Part shown: one piece after another, positions 1 through 9,408 of the stretch
Numbering within the stretch: position 1 is the first letter of the stretch
Layout: each line of letters starts with the position of its first letter
Origin: Yimella lutea
Lineage (GTDB): Bacteria; Actinomycetota; Actinomycetes; Actinomycetales; Dermatophilaceae
Reading direction: 5' to 3'
DNA: 64,000 nt
Assembly (NCBI RefSeq): GCF_006715095.1
Contig: NZ_VFMO01000001.1
Span: forward strand, 1,116,001-1,180,000
The notes under the pieces: generated by a model
The model's input: only the letters and a program-made list of their open reading frames with translations
What the model was told of the DNA's origin: nothing
The model's database searches: none
Program-made: the position numbers and the translations under genes

Positions 1-1
1 G

Positions 2-352
2 GTCCGCCGGCTGGTCGACAACGGCAGCCTCCCGGCAACGACGGACGCCAGCAATCGCAAGGTGATCGACGGACGCGTCCTCGCACAGTTCGCCAAGGAG
101 CACCCGTCCGGCGCCATGGCCGACCCGTCGTCCGTCGGACGTTCGGCGCGCAACAGGTTCGTCGGCATCGTGACCGAGGTCATGATGGACAAGGTGATGG
201 CGCAGGTCGAACTGCAGTGCGGACCCTTCCGCGTCGTGTCGCTCATGTCGAGCGAGGCCGCCCGCGAACTCGGCCTCGAACCCGGTTCGGTCGCGGTCGC
301 CGTCGTGAAGTCGACCAATGTCATCGTCGAGACCGCCGGGGGCATCTCGTGA
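2..352 (+). CDS. HTH-TOBE molybdate-responsive regulator, 5' end outside window
   Basis: The reading frame is open from base 2, so the start lies upstream. The first visible residues (VRRLVDNGSLPATT, then RKVIDGRVLAQFAK) look like the second half of a MerR/excisionase-type winged helix. The remainder, from about RNRFVGIVTEV to VAVAVVKSTNVIVE, is a single TOBE (molybdate/tungstate-binding) domain. Small HTH-TOBE proteins of about 130 residues commonly precede modABC in actinobacteria and are thought to sense molybdate. Its TGA overlaps the modA GTG (GTGA), so it is translationally coupled to the transporter. A stand-alone molbindin role cannot be excluded. Confidence 0.85.
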   Translation, partial: VRRLVDNGSLPATTDASNRKVIDGRVLAQFAKEHPSGAMADPSSVGRSARNRFVGIVTEVMMDKVMAQVELQCGPFRVVSLMSSEAARELGLEPGSVAVAVVKSTNVIVETAGGIS

Positions 353-1113
353 AGATATTCTCGGCGGTCGTTGTGTGCGTGGCAGTGGCCGCTGGTACCA
401 CCGGCTGCTCCGGCGACGAACCGGACGCGAAGGTCCTGCGGGTCTACGCGGCGGCCTCGCTGAAACAGGCCTTCACCGAGATCGGCGCGACCTTCGAGGA
501 GAAGAACCCCGGCGTGACGGTGGAGTTCAACTTCGCCGGGTCCTCCGACCTCGCCACTCAGTTGAAACAGGGCGCGCCGGCCGACGTCTTCGCATCGGCA
601 GATCCAGCGAACATGAAGAAGGTCGCGGACGACGGACTGCTGGCCGGCGGCTCCACGGTGTTCGCCTCGAACATCCTGCAGATCGCGGTGCCGCCGAGGA
701 ACCCGAGGAAGATCAACTCACTCGCCGACCTCACCGGGAGCGGCATCAAGGTCGTGGTCTGCGCGCCGCAGGTGCCGTGTGGTTCAGCGACCCTGAAGGT
801 GCTGCGTGCCGCGAGCCTCACCCTGAAACCGGTGAGCGAGGAGTCGTCGGTCACCGACGTGCTGAACAAGGTCGTCACCGGCGAGGCGGACGCCGGCCTC
901 GTCTACCACTCCGATGTCAGGGGCGCGGCGGGCAAGGTCGAGGGCATCGACTTCGAGCAGTCGACGGCGGCGCGTAACAAGTACCCGATCGCCGTCCTCC
1001 GCGCGAGCGAGCAGTCCGATCTGGCGAAGGCATTCATCGGTGCGGTTGCCGCGCCGAAGGGGCAGAGTGTCCTGGGGCACGCCGGCTTCCAGCAAGCGTT
1101 CCGGGTCGAGTGA
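349..1113 (+). CDS. modA: Molybdate ABC transporter substrate-binding lipoprotein ModA
   Basis: This 254-residue protein is the extracytoplasmic molybdate/tungstate-binding component. The GTG start at 349 overlaps the previous stop and gives a short basic and hydrophobic leader ending in TTGC, a plausible lipobox, so the protein is probably lipid-anchored outside the membrane. Typical ModA blocks follow: [11 protein letters not shown] near the mature N-terminus, [26 protein letters not shown], and [15 protein letters not shown]. The sequence ends in GHAGFQQAF, as family members do. The gene is followed by modB with a GTGA overlap, so modABC is one translationally coupled operon. Confidence 0.95.
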   Translation: MKIFSAVVVCVAVAAGTTGCSGDEPDAKVLRVYAAASLKQAFTEIGATFEEKNPGVTVEFNFAGSSDLATQLKQGAPADVFASADPANMKKVADDGLLAGGSTVFASNILQIAVPPRNPRKINSLADLTGSGIKVVVCAPQVPCGSATLKVLRAASLTLKPVSEESSVTDVLNKVVTGEADAGLVYHSDVRGAAGKVEGIDFEQSTAARNKYPIAVLRASEQSDLAKAFIGAVAAPKGQSVLGHAGFQQAFRVE

Positions 1114-1919
1114 GGCGCGAACCCGTGCGCACAACGCGGCGATCGGACTACACCGGCCTGCCGCGGTGGGTCTACGCACCCGCGGCCCTGGGGGCGGTGT
1201 TCGTGCTGCTGCCGCTGGTCGCGATGATTGCGAAGGTCGACTGGGCGCGTTTCCCCGGACTGGTCACCTCGGATGCGTCGCGGGACGCTCTCGTCCTCAG
1301 CCTGAGGACCTCGAGCGCCTCCACCGTCCTTTGTCTGATTCTCGGCGCCCCCATGGCAATGGTGTTGGCGCGCAACAGTTTTCCCGGACAACGTGTCGTT
1401 CGATCGCTGGTGCTCCTACCCCTCGTACTGCCGCCGGTGGTCGGCGGTATCGCGCTGCTCTACACGTTCGGGCGACGCGGTCTGCTGGGCAGCACGCTCG
1501 ACGTCCTGGGCGTACAGATCGCGTTCTCGACGACCGCAGTCGTCCTCGCCCAGACCTTCGTGGCGCTGCCCTTCCTCGTGCTCAGCCTCGAAGGCACGTT
1601 GCGCAGCGTCGGTCAGCGTTACGAACAGGTGGCTTCCACACTCGGCGGCACGCCGACCTTCGTGCTCATCCGGGTGACGCTGCCGCTGGTGCTGCCCGGG
1701 GTGTTGTCCGCAGCGGTGCTCGCGTTCGCCCGCTCGCTCGGTGAGTTCGGGGCAACCCTGACCTTCGCCGGCAGCCTGCAGGGAGTCACCCGCACCCTGC
1801 CATTGGAGATCTACCTGCAACGTGAGTCGGACGCCGACGCCGCGGTCGCGCTCTCCCTCGTCCTGGTCGTGGTCGCGGTGCTCGTCGTCGCACTGGCGCA
1901 GGGCAGGCGGGACCGATGA
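1110..1919 (+). CDS. modB: Molybdate ABC transporter permease ModB
   Basis: This 269-residue inner-membrane permease forms the molybdate channel. Several hydrophobic segments are visible (first near residues 22-42, last near 245-262). The EAA-like cytoplasmic loop that docks on ModC is seen as [22 protein letters not shown], followed by [18 protein letters not shown], which is diagnostic for ModB/CysT-type permeases. The GTG start overlaps the modA stop, and the modB TGA overlaps the modC ATG. Length is usual for the family. Confidence 0.95.
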   Translation: MRREPVRTTRRSDYTGLPRWVYAPAALGAVFVLLPLVAMIAKVDWARFPGLVTSDASRDALVLSLRTSSASTVLCLILGAPMAMVLARNSFPGQRVVRSLVLLPLVLPPVVGGIALLYTFGRRGLLGSTLDVLGVQIAFSTTAVVLAQTFVALPFLVLSLEGTLRSVGQRYEQVASTLGGTPTFVLIRVTLPLVLPGVLSAAVLAFARSLGEFGATLTFAGSLQGVTRTLPLEIYLQRESDADAAVALSLVLVVVAVLVVALAQGRRDR

Positions 1920-2977
1920 CCGGGGCTCTGTCGCTGCGGGCATCCCACGAAACCAGAGGGCTCGACGTCGCGCTCGAGGTGAAGCCGGGGGAGCACGTCG
2001 CGATCCTCGGCCCGAACGGCGCCGGCAAGTCGACGGTGCTGTCGCTTATCGCCGGGCTGTTGCGTCCCGACACCGGCCGCGCCGTCCTCGACGATCGCAC
2101 GCTCTTCGACGAGAGGACCTTCGTGCCGCCGCACGCCCGCGGGGTCACCCTGCTGGCCCAGGATCCGTTGCTGTTCCCGCACCTGTCGGTGCTCGACAAC
2201 GTCGCCTTCGGCCCACGGGCGTCGGGCGCGACGGCGAAGCAGGCACGCGCCACCGCCGAGACCTTCCTCGACGAGGTCGACGCGTCCGAGTTCGTCGACC
2301 GCAGGCCGGCGCAGCTTTCCGGTGGGCAGGCGCAACGGGTCGCGATCGCGCGGGCGCTCGCCGCAAGACCGTCATTGCTGCTGCTCGACGAACCGATGGC
2401 GGCCCTCGACGTCGCAGCCGCCCCGTTGTTACGTCGCGTTCTCAAGCGGGTGCTCGCCGACAGGTCCGCGCTGATCGTGACCCACGACGTCCTCGACGCC
2501 TTGCTGCTGTCCGACCGGCTGATCGTGCTGGACCACGGACGAATCGTCGAGGACGGCCCCACCCAGGACGTCATCGCCCGCCCGCGTACTCCGTTCACCG
2601 CTCGTATCGCCGGACTCAACCTGATCAACGGCACCGCAGCGTCCGGAACCCACCTGGTCGATGCGCACGGTGTCGACGTCTCCGGGGCACCGACCGAGCA
2701 GCTCGCGACGGGGGAGTCGGCGCTCGCGGTCTTCAGCCCGAACGCCGTCGCCGTGTACGAGACGCCGCCGCACGGCAGTCCGCGCAACACCTTCGAGGTC
2801 ACCGTCGTCGAGCTCGAACCGCGGGATGCGCAGGTGCGGGTACGCGCGCACGACCGCGCCGGACACACCCTGCTCGCCGACCTGACCGCGTCCTCGGTGG
2901 GGGAGTTGGACCTGTACCCGGGCAAGCGCGCCTTCTACTCGGTGAAGGCGACGGCCGTGACGATTTATCCGTCCTGA
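1916..2977 (+). CDS. modC: Molybdate ABC transporter ATP-binding protein ModC
   Basis: This 353-residue cytoplasmic ATPase drives molybdate import. It has Walker A GPNGAGKS near residues 34-41, a Q-loop in [17 protein letters not shown], the ABC signature LSGGQAQR, Walker B LLLLDEP and the switch His in VTHD. The C-terminal third (from about residue 230) contains a regulatory TOBE-type segment around [13 protein letters not shown]. The ATG overlaps the modB stop as ATGA. It is the last gene of the modABC operon; the next gene has its own promoter-like hexamer. Confidence 0.95.
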   Translation: MTGALSLRASHETRGLDVALEVKPGEHVAILGPNGAGKSTVLSLIAGLLRPDTGRAVLDDRTLFDERTFVPPHARGVTLLAQDPLLFPHLSVLDNVAFGPRASGATAKQARATAETFLDEVDASEFVDRRPAQLSGGQAQRVAIARALAARPSLLLLDEPMAALDVAAAPLLRRVLKRVLADRSALIVTHDVLDALLLSDRLIVLDHGRIVEDGPTQDVIARPRTPFTARIAGLNLINGTAASGTHLVDAHGVDVSGAPTEQLATGESALAVFSPNAVAVYETPPHGSPRNTFEVTVVELEPRDAQVRVRAHDRAGHTLLADLTASSVGELDLYPGKRAFYSVKATAVTIYPS

Positions 2978-2998
2978 GTCCGTGGCACACTGACGCCC

Positions 2999-3721
2999 AT
3001 GTCAGGGGCGAGACTCACGATCGATTTCGCAGGCGAGATCTTCGAGGTCTCCCCGGAACGCACGTTCACCGTCGGGCGCACCGGCGACCTCGAACTGGAC
3101 GACAACGGGTACCTGCACCGTCATTTCCTGGAGTTCGCGCATCGCGACGGGCTGTGGTGGATGCACAACGTCGGCAGTAGGTTGCCCGCGACCATCACCG
3201 GCGGCAGCGGCCTGATGCGCTCGACCGTCGCGCCCGGTGCCGGCGTCCCGATCGTGTTCTCGCCGTCGGTGGTCACCTTCTCCGCGGGCGCAACCACCTA
3301 CGAACTCGAACTCACCACGAACACCGACATCTTCGAGTCCACGCCGCATGTCGTCGATCCCGGCCGCGGCAAGACCACGATCGCGCCGACGACCTTCACC
3401 GTCTCGCAGCTGCAGGCGATCGTCGCACTCGCCGAGCCGATGCTGAAGTACAGCGGGTCGGGTGCGTGGCAGATCCCGACCTCCGCCGACGCCGCCAAGC
3501 GACTGGGGTGGACGCAGACCAAGTTCAACCGCAAGCTCGACAACGTGTGCGACAAACTCGCGCGCGCCGGCGTCCGCGGTCTGCGCGGATCGGAGAGCGA
3601 TCTTGCCGTGAACCGTCGGATGGTGCTGGTCGAGTACGCGGTCGCGACTTTGCTGATCACCGCGGACGACCTGCACCTGCTGGCCCTCGGCGAGGACACG
3701 CCCGACCGCATCGTCCGCTGA
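2999..3721 (+). CDS. FHA-like domain protein with C-terminal helical/HTH-like region
   Basis: This 240-residue protein begins with a beta-rich segment resembling a forkhead-associated domain (TFTVGRTGDLELDDNGYLHRHFLEF, about residues 23-47), with the GR and the L-x-R-H-F pattern expected for phosphothreonine binding. The C-terminal half (about residues 125-235) is helical, with AAKRLGWTQTKFNRKLDNVC resembling a winged-helix recognition segment. The ATG at 2999 lies 7 bp after a CACACT hexamer, so it is probably leaderless. FHA-plus-HTH architecture suggests a phosphorylation-linked regulator, possibly read by a PknB-type kinase such as the one at 7823; that link is inference. Confidence 0.6.
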   Translation: MSGARLTIDFAGEIFEVSPERTFTVGRTGDLELDDNGYLHRHFLEFAHRDGLWWMHNVGSRLPATITGGSGLMRSTVAPGAGVPIVFSPSVVTFSAGATTYELELTTNTDIFESTPHVVDPGRGKTTIAPTTFTVSQLQAIVALAEPMLKYSGSGAWQIPTSADAAKRLGWTQTKFNRKLDNVCDKLARAGVRGLRGSESDLAVNRRMVLVEYAVATLLITADDLHLLALGEDTPDRIVR

Positions 3722-3741
3722 GCCCACCCGAATCCGCTCGA

Positions 3742-3772
3742 TTTGGGCGCAGTGGGCCACCCGGCGTAAGCT
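3742..3772 (+). promoter_or_regulatory. Candidate promoter of the infA ribosomal-protein operon
   Basis: TTGGGC (3742-3747), a 19-bp spacer, and TAAGCT (3767-3772), a TAnnnT -10, lie about 100 bp before infA. The -35 sits in the string CGATTTGGG, which also occurs before rplM. A second TTGACA (3794-3799) has no convincing -10 at the right distance. Confidence 0.45.
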
Positions 3773-3869
3773 GGTGCGTCGGTTCGGTATGTCTTGACAA
3801 CACCCCGATCCGCAACCACAGGGCCGCCCATCCGGGGCGGAACCGTTGACCAGTGAGTATGTGGAGGAT

Positions 3870-4091
3870 ATGGCCAAGAAGGACGGTGTCATCGAGATCG
3901 AGGGCACGATCGTCGAAGCTCTCCCGAACGCAATGTTCCGGGTGGAGCTCACGAACGGTCACAAGGTGCTCGCACACATCTCGGGAAAGATGCGTCAGCA
4001 CTACATCAGGATCCTCCCCGAGGACCGTGTTGTGGTCGAGCTTTCCCCGTATGACCTGACCCGCGGCCGCATCGTCTTCCGCTACCGCTGA
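3870..4091 (+). CDS. infA: Translation initiation factor IF-1
   Basis: This 73-residue OB-fold factor binds the ribosomal A site during initiation. The sequence [20 protein letters not shown] through RGRIVFRYR is nearly invariant in actinobacteria. The ATG at 3870 is chosen because the family begins MAKKDG; further upstream in-frame codons are not conserved. GGAGG lies only 2 bp before the ATG, an unusually short spacing. It opens the infA-rpmJ-rpsM-rpsK-rpsD-rpoA-rplQ run. Confidence 0.97.
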   Translation: MAKKDGVIEIEGTIVEALPNAMFRVELTNGHKVLAHISGKMRQHYIRILPEDRVVVELSPYDLTRGRIVFRYR

Positions 4092-4162
4092 TCGCAATCG
4101 CACACCGCCGAGACCTGTCCAGTGATGGGTGAGTCGCGGCCTGATCCGAAGACAGTAGGCAG

Positions 4163-4276
4163 ATGAAGGTCCAGCCGAGCGTCAAGAAGATCTGCGACAA
4201 GTGCAAGGTGATCCGCCGTAACGGCCGGGTCATGGTCATCTGCGAGAACGCTCGCCACAAGCAGCGCCAGGGCTGA
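4163..4276 (+). CDS. rpmJ: 50S ribosomal protein L36
   Basis: This is a 37-residue protein starting [19 protein letters not shown] and ending RHKQRQG. Cys11, Cys14, Cys27 and His32 form the zinc ribbon, so this is the zinc-binding C+ form. It lies 71 bp after infA and 231 bp before rpsM, its usual place in actinobacterial genomes. It is too short for most gene finders but unambiguous by sequence. Confidence 0.97.
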   Translation: MKVQPSVKKICDKCKVIRRNGRVMVICENARHKQRQG

Positions 4277-4377
4277 CCAAACCCGCACGAGTCGTGTCTT
4301 CGAGCAAGACGCAGACGAAAAACTGAAGATCGCCCCGTTCACCTGGACGAGGCGAACCATCGCAGCGCCCGACCCCC

Positions 4378-4450
4378 GTTCCTCAGCTGAGGAACAGGAC
4401 GTCACCTTCGGCTCGGAGGCCGAAGACCCGCACCACTCACTCCTGAGTGA
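4378..4450 (+). promoter_or_regulatory. rpmJ-rpsM leader with three consecutive hairpins
   Basis: The 231-bp gap before rpsM contains three back-to-back inverted repeats: a perfect 18-bp palindrome GTTCCTCAGCTGAGGAAC (4378-4395), an 8-bp stem with a CGGA loop (4406-4425), and TCACTCCTGAGTGA (4437-4450). They could form structured leader RNA, for example for autogenous control or RNA processing. No protein-binding site is recognised. Confidence 0.4.
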
Positions 4451-4507
4451 ACACGGGACCGGCGACTGCACCAGACCTCCGGACGAAAAGCACAGGAGAA
4501 AGCCGAC

Positions 4508-4879
4508 ATGGCACGACTCATCGGTGTCGACCTGCCGCGCGACAAGCGCGTCGAGGTCGGCCTCACGTACATCTACGGTGTGGGCAAGACCCGCGCCGCC
4601 GAGGCGCTCGCCGCCACGGGCGTGAACCCGGACACCCGGGTTCGCGACCTCAGCGAAGAGGAACTCGTCAAGCTTCGCGACAACCTGGAGCAGTACCGCC
4701 TCGAAGGCGACCTGCGACGTGAGGTTGCCGCGGACATCCGCCGCAAGGTGGAGATCGGTTCCTACCAGGGCCTGCGCCACCGCCGTGGCCTGCCGGTCCA
4801 CGGCCAGCGCACGAAGACCAACGCTCGTACTCGCAAGGGTCCGAAGAAGACGGTCGCCGGCAAGAAGAAGGCCAAGTAA
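4508..4879 (+). CDS. rpsM: 30S ribosomal protein S13
   Basis: This 123-residue protein of the 30S head contacts the 50S subunit and P-site t[33 protein letters not shown] at the N-terminus and [25 protein letters not shown] near the C-terminus are family hallmarks. The C-terminus is lysine-rich. An AGGAGA site lies 9 bp before the ATG. Confidence 0.98.
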   Translation: MARLIGVDLPRDKRVEVGLTYIYGVGKTRAAEALAATGVNPDTRVRDLSEEELVKLRDNLEQYRLEGDLRREVAADIRRKVEIGSYQGLRHRRGLPVHGQRTKTNARTRKGPKKTVAGKKKAK

Positions 4880-4956
4880 TCCAGGCCTTCCGGCCAGTCG
4901 GGCACGCACTCGCGTGCCAACCCATTCGCTGAAGTCTTACCCGTAGGAGAAAGTTC

Positions 4957-5361
4957 ATGCCTCCCAAGAGCCGTACGGCTGCGGGCGCCAAGAAGGTGCG
5001 CCGCAAGGAGAAGAAGAACGTTGCCGCTGGTCACGCATACATCCGCAGCACGTTCAACAACACCATCGTTTCCATCACTGACCCCACCGGTGCAGTGATT
5101 TCGTGGGCCTCGGCCGGTCAGGTCGGTTTCAAGGGCTCGCGTAAGTCCACCCCGTACGCCGCCCAGATGGCTGCTGAGGCTGCTGCCCGCCGCGCCATGG
5201 ATCACGGCATGCGCAAGGTCGACGTCTTCGTGAAGGGCCCGGGTTCGGGCCGCGAGACCGCGATCCGCTCGTTGGCCGCGGCCGGCCTCGAGGTCGGCGC
5301 GATTTCCGACGTCACCCCGCAGCCGCACAACGGTGTCCGCCAGCCCAAGCGTCGCAGCTGA
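4957..5361 (+). CDS. rpsK: 30S ribosomal protein S11
   Basis: This 134-residue protein of the 30S platform carries a basic N-terminal tail ([18 protein letters not shown]) and the conserved core [19 protein letters not shown], followed by [18 protein letters not shown] and the terminal [20 protein letters not shown] ribosome-binding site precedes the ATG. It sits between rpsM and rpsD as in other alpha operons. Confidence 0.98.
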   Translation: MPPKSRTAAGAKKVRRKEKKNVAAGHAYIRSTFNNTIVSITDPTGAVISWASAGQVGFKGSRKSTPYAAQMAAEAAARRAMDHGMRKVDVFVKGPGSGRETAIRSLAAAGLEVGAISDVTPQPHNGVRQPKRRS

Positions 5362-5390
5362 GCTGACGAGAACTTCAAGGAGAAAATGAC

Positions 5391-5999
5391 ATGGCCCGTT
5401 ACACCGGTCCCATCACCAAGAAGTCGCGTCGCCTCAAGACCGACCTCGTCGGCGGCGACAAGAACTTCGAGATGCGTCCCTTCCCGCCCGGCCAGCACGG
5501 CCGCGGTCGGGTGCAGGAGAAGGAATACCTGACCCAGCTGCAGGAGAAGCAGAAGGCTCGCTTCGCCTACGGCGTCATGGAGAAGCAGTTCGTCCGGTAC
5601 TACAAGGAAGCGGCTCGCCGCTCCGGCAAGACCGGTGAGAACCTGCTCATCATCCTCGAGTCGCGCCTCGACAACGTGATCTACCGCGCCGGTCTGGCCC
5701 GCACCCGTCGTGCGGCCCGCCAGCTGGTCAGCCACGGTCACTTCGAGGTCAACGGCGTGCGCGTCGACGTCCCGAGCTACCGCGTGGAGCAGTACGACAT
5801 CATCACCGTCCGTGAGAAGTCGCGCGAGAAGTTCCCGCTGCAGCTGGCCCGCGAGACCGTCGGCGACCGTCCGATCCCGGCGTGGATGCACGTCGTCCCG
5901 GGCAGCCTGCAGGTGCTGATCCACCAGCTGCCGACCCGCGAGCAGATCGACGTGCCGCTCACCGAGCAGCTCATCGTGGAGCTCTACTCGAAGAACTGA
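5391..5999 (+). CDS. rpsD: 30S ribosomal protein S4
   Basis: This 202-residue primary 16S rRNA-binding protein contains the S4 RNA-binding domain in the middle (LDNVIYRAGLARTRRAARQLVSHGHFEVNG). Because there are no N-terminal zinc-cysteine pairs it is the Cys-free form of S4. AAGGAG precedes the ATG. In many bacteria S4 represses its own operon; the leader before rpsM has hairpins, but no S4 pseudoknot is recognised. Confidence 0.98.
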   Translation: MARYTGPITKKSRRLKTDLVGGDKNFEMRPFPPGQHGRGRVQEKEYLTQLQEKQKARFAYGVMEKQFVRYYKEAARRSGKTGENLLIILESRLDNVIYRAGLARTRRAARQLVSHGHFEVNGVRVDVPSYRVEQYDIITVREKSREKFPLQLARETVGDRPIPAWMHVVPGSLQVLIHQLPTREQIDVPLTEQLIVELYSKN

Positions 6000-6009
6000 T
6001 TCGACTTCT

Positions 6010-6038
6010 CGGGTTCGCTTGTCCTGCAAGCGAACCCG
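6010..6038 (+). terminator. Hairpin between rpsD and rpoA
   Basis: A perfect 12-bp stem (CGGGTTCGCTTG paired with its complement) closes a 5-base loop just after rpsD. There is no T-run. In this position it probably attenuates read-through or stabilises the upstream mRNA, since rpoA continues the operon. Confidence 0.5.
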
Positions 6039-6139
6039 GGAATCGGTCGGTCTTCACGGCACAACCCTGATCCGGGGGACAGAGCCCGATCAGGTTTCGT
6101 CAGGCGTCAAATAGCGGTCGCCTGTGGAAAGGAAACAAC

Positions 6140-7159
6140 GTGCTCATCGCACAGCGTCCCGTCCTCTCGGAGGAAGTTGTCTCCGAGAACCGCTCCCGGT
6201 TCGTCATCGAGCCGCTCGAGCCGGGCTTCGGTTACACCCTCGGCAACTCCCTTCGTCGCACCCTGCTCTCGAGCATCCCGGGTGCCTCGGTCACCAGCCT
6301 GCGCATCGACGGTGTGCAGCACGAATTCTCCACGATCCCCGGGGTCAAGGAGGATGTCACCGAGATCATCCTGAACATCAAGGGTCTGGTCGTCTCCTCC
6401 GAGCACGACGAGCCGGTCGTCATGTACCTGCGCAAGCAGGGCCCGGGCGTCGTCACCGCGGCGGACATCGCGCCGCCGGCCGGTGTCGAGGTGCACAACC
6501 CCGACCTGGTGATCGCCACCCTGAACGACAAGGGCAAGATCGAGATGGAGCTGACCGTCGAGCGCGGTCGCGGCTACGTCTCGGCCAACCAGAACAAGTC
6601 CGCAGACCAGGAGATCGGTCGCATCCCGGTCGACTCGATCTACTCGCCGGTGCTGGCCGTCACCTACAAGGTGGAAGCCACCCGTGTCGAGCAGCGCACC
6701 GACTTCGACAAGCTGATCGTCGATGTCGAGACCAAGAACTCGATGGCTCCCCGCGACGCGATGGCGTCGGCCGGTAAGACGCTGGTCGAGCTGTTCGGTC
6801 TGGCTCGCGAGCTCAACGTCGAGGCTGAGGGCATCGACATGGGTCCGTCGGCCACCGACGCCGCGCTGGCCGCCGACATGGCACTGCCGATCGAGGACCT
6901 CGATCTCACCGTCCGCTCGTACAACTGTCTCAAGCGCGAGGGCATCCACACCGTGGGTGAGCTCGTCGGACGCAGTGAGGCCGACCTTCTCGACATCCGC
7001 AACTTCGGTACGAAGTCGATCGTCGAGGTCAAGGACAAGCTGCACGAGATGGGCCTTCAGCTCAAGGACAGCCCGCCCGGGTTCGACGCGAGCGCGATTG
7101 CCGACCGTTACGAGGACGACGCTGACGAGATCAGCTTCGCCGAGGACGAGCAGTACTGA
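6140..7159 (+). CDS. rpoA: DNA-directed RNA polymerase subunit alpha
   Basis: This 339-residue subunit nucleates RNA polymerase assembly and contacts activators and UP elements. The N-terminal domain shows [31 protein letters not shown]; the C-terminal domain shows [16 protein letters not shown] and [15 protein letters not shown]. The tail is acidic ([15 protein letters not shown]). The start is GTG at 6140, preceded by GGAAAGGA and matching the family start MLIAQRP. Confidence 0.98.
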   Translation: MLIAQRPVLSEEVVSENRSRFVIEPLEPGFGYTLGNSLRRTLLSSIPGASVTSLRIDGVQHEFSTIPGVKEDVTEIILNIKGLVVSSEHDEPVVMYLRKQGPGVVTAADIAPPAGVEVHNPDLVIATLNDKGKIEMELTVERGRGYVSANQNKSADQEIGRIPVDSIYSPVLAVTYKVEATRVEQRTDFDKLIVDVETKNSMAPRDAMASAGKTLVELFGLARELNVEAEGIDMGPSATDAALAADMALPIEDLDLTVRSYNCLKREGIHTVGELVGRSEADLLDIRNFGTKSIVEVKDKLHEMGLQLKDSPPGFDASAIADRYEDDADEISFAEDEQY

Positions 7160-7201
7160 GCCGCAACGCTTTTCGCGTAGCAAAGACCAACAGGAGAAAT
7201 C

Positions 7202-7735
7202 ATGCCTACCCCTACCAAGGGCCCCCGCATCGGTGGCGGTCCCGCGCACGAGCGGCTCATCCTCGCCAACCTGGCGCAGTCGCTGTTCGAGCACGACCGG
7301 ATCACCACCACCGAGGCCAAGGCCAAGCGCCTTCGTCCGCTGGCCGAGCGTCTGATCACCTTCGCCAAGCGCGGTGACCTGCACGCCCGTCGTCGCGTGA
7401 TGACCGTCATTCGTGACAAGGGTGTCGTCCACCGTCTCTTCGTCGAGATCGCGCCGGACATGACCGACCGTCAGGGTGGTTACACCCGCATCACCAAGAT
7501 CGCGCCGCGCAAGGGCGACAACGCGCCGATGGCCGTGATCGAGCTCGTCCGCGAGCCCGTCAACGCCAAGCCGAAGCGCGCTGTCGTCGCCGAGGCCGAG
7601 GCTGCCACCAAGCGTTCCGCCAAGGACGCGGAGGCTGCTGACGAGGCGACCGCTCCCGCGCCCCTGGGCGACACCGAGGACGCTGCGGCCGGCTCCGAGC
7701 CGGCCGATGGCGAAAAGGTCCAGCAGGAGGCCTGA
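7202..7735 (+). CDS. rplQ: 50S ribosomal protein L17 with acidic C-terminal extension
   Basis: The first 120 or so residues are canonical L17 ([45 protein letters not shown]). The protein is 177 residues, against about 120 in E. coli, because of an Ala/Glu/Asp-rich tail (from about residue 130) that is typical of actinobacterial L17. AGGAGA precedes the ATG. It ends the operon, before a strong terminator. Confidence 0.97.
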   Translation: MPTPTKGPRIGGGPAHERLILANLAQSLFEHDRITTTEAKAKRLRPLAERLITFAKRGDLHARRRVMTVIRDKGVVHRLFVEIAPDMTDRQGGYTRITKIAPRKGDNAPMAVIELVREPVNAKPKRAVVAEAEAATKRSAKDAEAADEATAPAPLGDTEDAAAGSEPADGEKVQQEA

Positions 7736-7752
7736 GTCCTCACGCACGCGTG

Positions 7753-7786
7753 ACCGGCGTCGTTCCCGAGAGGGAGCGGCGCCGGT
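7753..7786 (+). terminator. Intrinsic-type terminator after rplQ
   Basis: A 15-bp GC-rich stem with two G-U pairs (left arm ACCGGCGTCGTTCCC) closes a GAGA tetraloop, 17 bp after the rplQ stop and just before the kinase promoter. There is no U-tract, as is common in actinobacteria. Confidence 0.65.
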
Positions 7787-7822
7787 TCGCATCTGCCGAA
7801 TCTGCAACTAGGGTCCTGCGTC

Positions 7823-9349
7823 ATGGGCAGGACGCTCCGGCAGGGGGAGATCTTCGCCGGCTTCCGGGTGCAACGACGTCTGGGCGCCGGTGGCATGGGC
7901 GCGGTGTACGCGGTCGATCATCCGCGCCTGCCACGCCAGGTGGCGCTGAAGTTACTGACGGCGGACGCCACCGACCAAGGTGCCGCTGCCCGCTTCGAGC
8001 GCGAGGCCGAGACCATCGCGCGGCTGGACCACCCGAACATCGTCGGAGTGCTCGATCGCGGCATCGAGGACGGCCACCCGTGGATCTCCATGCAACTCAT
8101 CGACGGGGTGGACGCCGACAGCCTGCTGCGCAGCGACGGTCCGCTGCCGCTGGGTCGTGTGGTGCACATCGGGACGCAGATCGCCGAAGCACTGGACGCT
8201 GCACACCGCCGCGGCGTGGTGCATCGCGACGTGAAGCCTGCCAACATCATGCTTGCCCGCGCCGAGCACGGGCAGTCCGAACGTGCGCTGATCACCGACT
8301 TCGGCATCGCCCGGTTGGAACAAGCAGCGGACGTGGGCGGTACTTCGCCCGGCGAGGATTCCACCGCGCCGGTCGACATCACCGGCAGCCTGGACGGCGT
8401 CCGGGCGACCGCGGCGTACGCGTCCCCGGAACAACTCGCCGGTGATCCGACCGACGGGCGGTCCGACCAGTACTCCCTGGCGTGCACCGTGTTCGCCCTG
8501 CTGACCGGCCACGGCCCGTACCCCGGCCCGGCGCGGACGGCGATCATGGGTCACCTGAACGCCCCGATACCTTCGGCGGACGTCGAGCGTCCCGACATTC
8601 CGAAGGCCGCGGCCGTCGCACTGCAGCGGGCGATGAGCAAGCACGCTGCTGATCGGTACGACAACTGTGCGCAGTTGATGCAGCACTTCCGGACGAGCCT
8701 GGCGGCCCCTGCCGTGCCTGCTGCGACGAAGCGGAATCGGATGCTCCTGCCGGCCGTCGGTGTTGCTGCGCTCCTCGGGGTCGGCGGAGTCGGACTGTGG
8801 CAGGTGCTGGGGGCGGACGCGGACCAGAAACGGATGGTGATCGGCACGACCACCGCCACTCGCACGACCGCTTCGACCAGCACGAAGCCCACCGAGGACG
8901 ATCTGTGGCGCAAGGGTGCTCCGGTGCTGGCGATGTGGCCGAACCTTTTCCCACAGTCACCGTCGGCCGAGGGCTACCAGAACATGCTGTGTTCGCCGAA
9001 CGACGAGGATAAGTCGTTCCGTAAGGTGCAGAGCTCGTACCGGTTCATCTGCGCGGTGCGGCAGCAGGGACCGAGCAAGCCGGTGATCGATGTCGATCTG
9101 GTGGTCTACAAGCCGGGGGACGGGCAACGCGCACAGGACGCGATGGTCGACGGCGTCCCACCGCTCCCGGTCGTCGCGCACGGCACGAAGCTGCGTAGCT
9201 ACCACCTCAACGATCCGGTGGCGGGCAGCTGGATCCTGGTGCGGTACAACGCTGCTGACAAGAAGGACATCCACATCCAGGTGGGCACGAAGGATGGCTC
9301 GCTGAGCTACTCCGAGCTGTACGACTGGATCGCAGCCGCCCCGTTCTGA
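7823..9349 (+). CDS. Membrane-anchored PknB-type Ser/Thr protein kinase
   Basis: This 508-residue kinase has an N-terminal Hanks-type catalytic domain (about 14-285): glycine loop LGAGGMGAVY (20-29), catalytic Lys43, HRDVKPANI with Asp136, DFG at Asp159, and an SPEQ in place of APE. One membrane helix follows at about 312-332 (LLPAVGVAALLGVGGVGLW), so the last 175 residues are extracellular. This tail has no PASTA repeats and no fold I recognise. The ATG lies 8 bp after TAGGGT (7809-7814), so it is likely leaderless. It is located, unusually, between rplQ and truA. Confidence 0.9.
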   Translation: MGRTLRQGEIFAGFRVQRRLGAGGMGAVYAVDHPRLPRQVALKLLTADATDQGAAARFEREAETIARLDHPNIVGVLDRGIEDGHPWISMQLIDGVDADSLLRSDGPLPLGRVVHIGTQIAEALDAAHRRGVVHRDVKPANIMLARAEHGQSERALITDFGIARLEQAADVGGTSPGEDSTAPVDITGSLDGVRATAAYASPEQLAGDPTDGRSDQYSLACTVFALLTGHGPYPGPARTAIMGHLNAPIPSADVERPDIPKAAAVALQRAMSKHAADRYDNCAQLMQHFRTSLAAPAVPAATKRNRMLLPAVGVAALLGVGGVGLWQVLGADADQKRMVIGTTTATRTTASTSTKPTEDDLWRKGAPVLAMWPNLFPQSPSAEGYQNMLCSPNDEDKSFRKVQSSYRFICAVRQQGPSKPVIDVDLVVYKPGDGQRAQDAMVDGVPPLPVVAHGTKLRSYHLNDPVAGSWILVRYNAADKKDIHIQVGTKDGSLSYSELYDWIAAAPF

Positions 9350-9408
9350 GCGCTTCCCCGTCGAGGTGGCGTGGTCTCGATCGCGGCACTCCGCTAACGC
9401 TCCGCACC

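Noticed and set aside
3794..3799. TTGACA as the main infA -35
   Set aside because: No TAnnnT hexamer occurs 16-19 bp downstream.
6107..7807. 566-codon open frame on the minus strand across rpoA and rplQ
   Set aside because: It is antisense to two unmistakable essential genes and its product (Val/Asp/Arg/Leu-rich) has the look of a GC-rich complementary strand.
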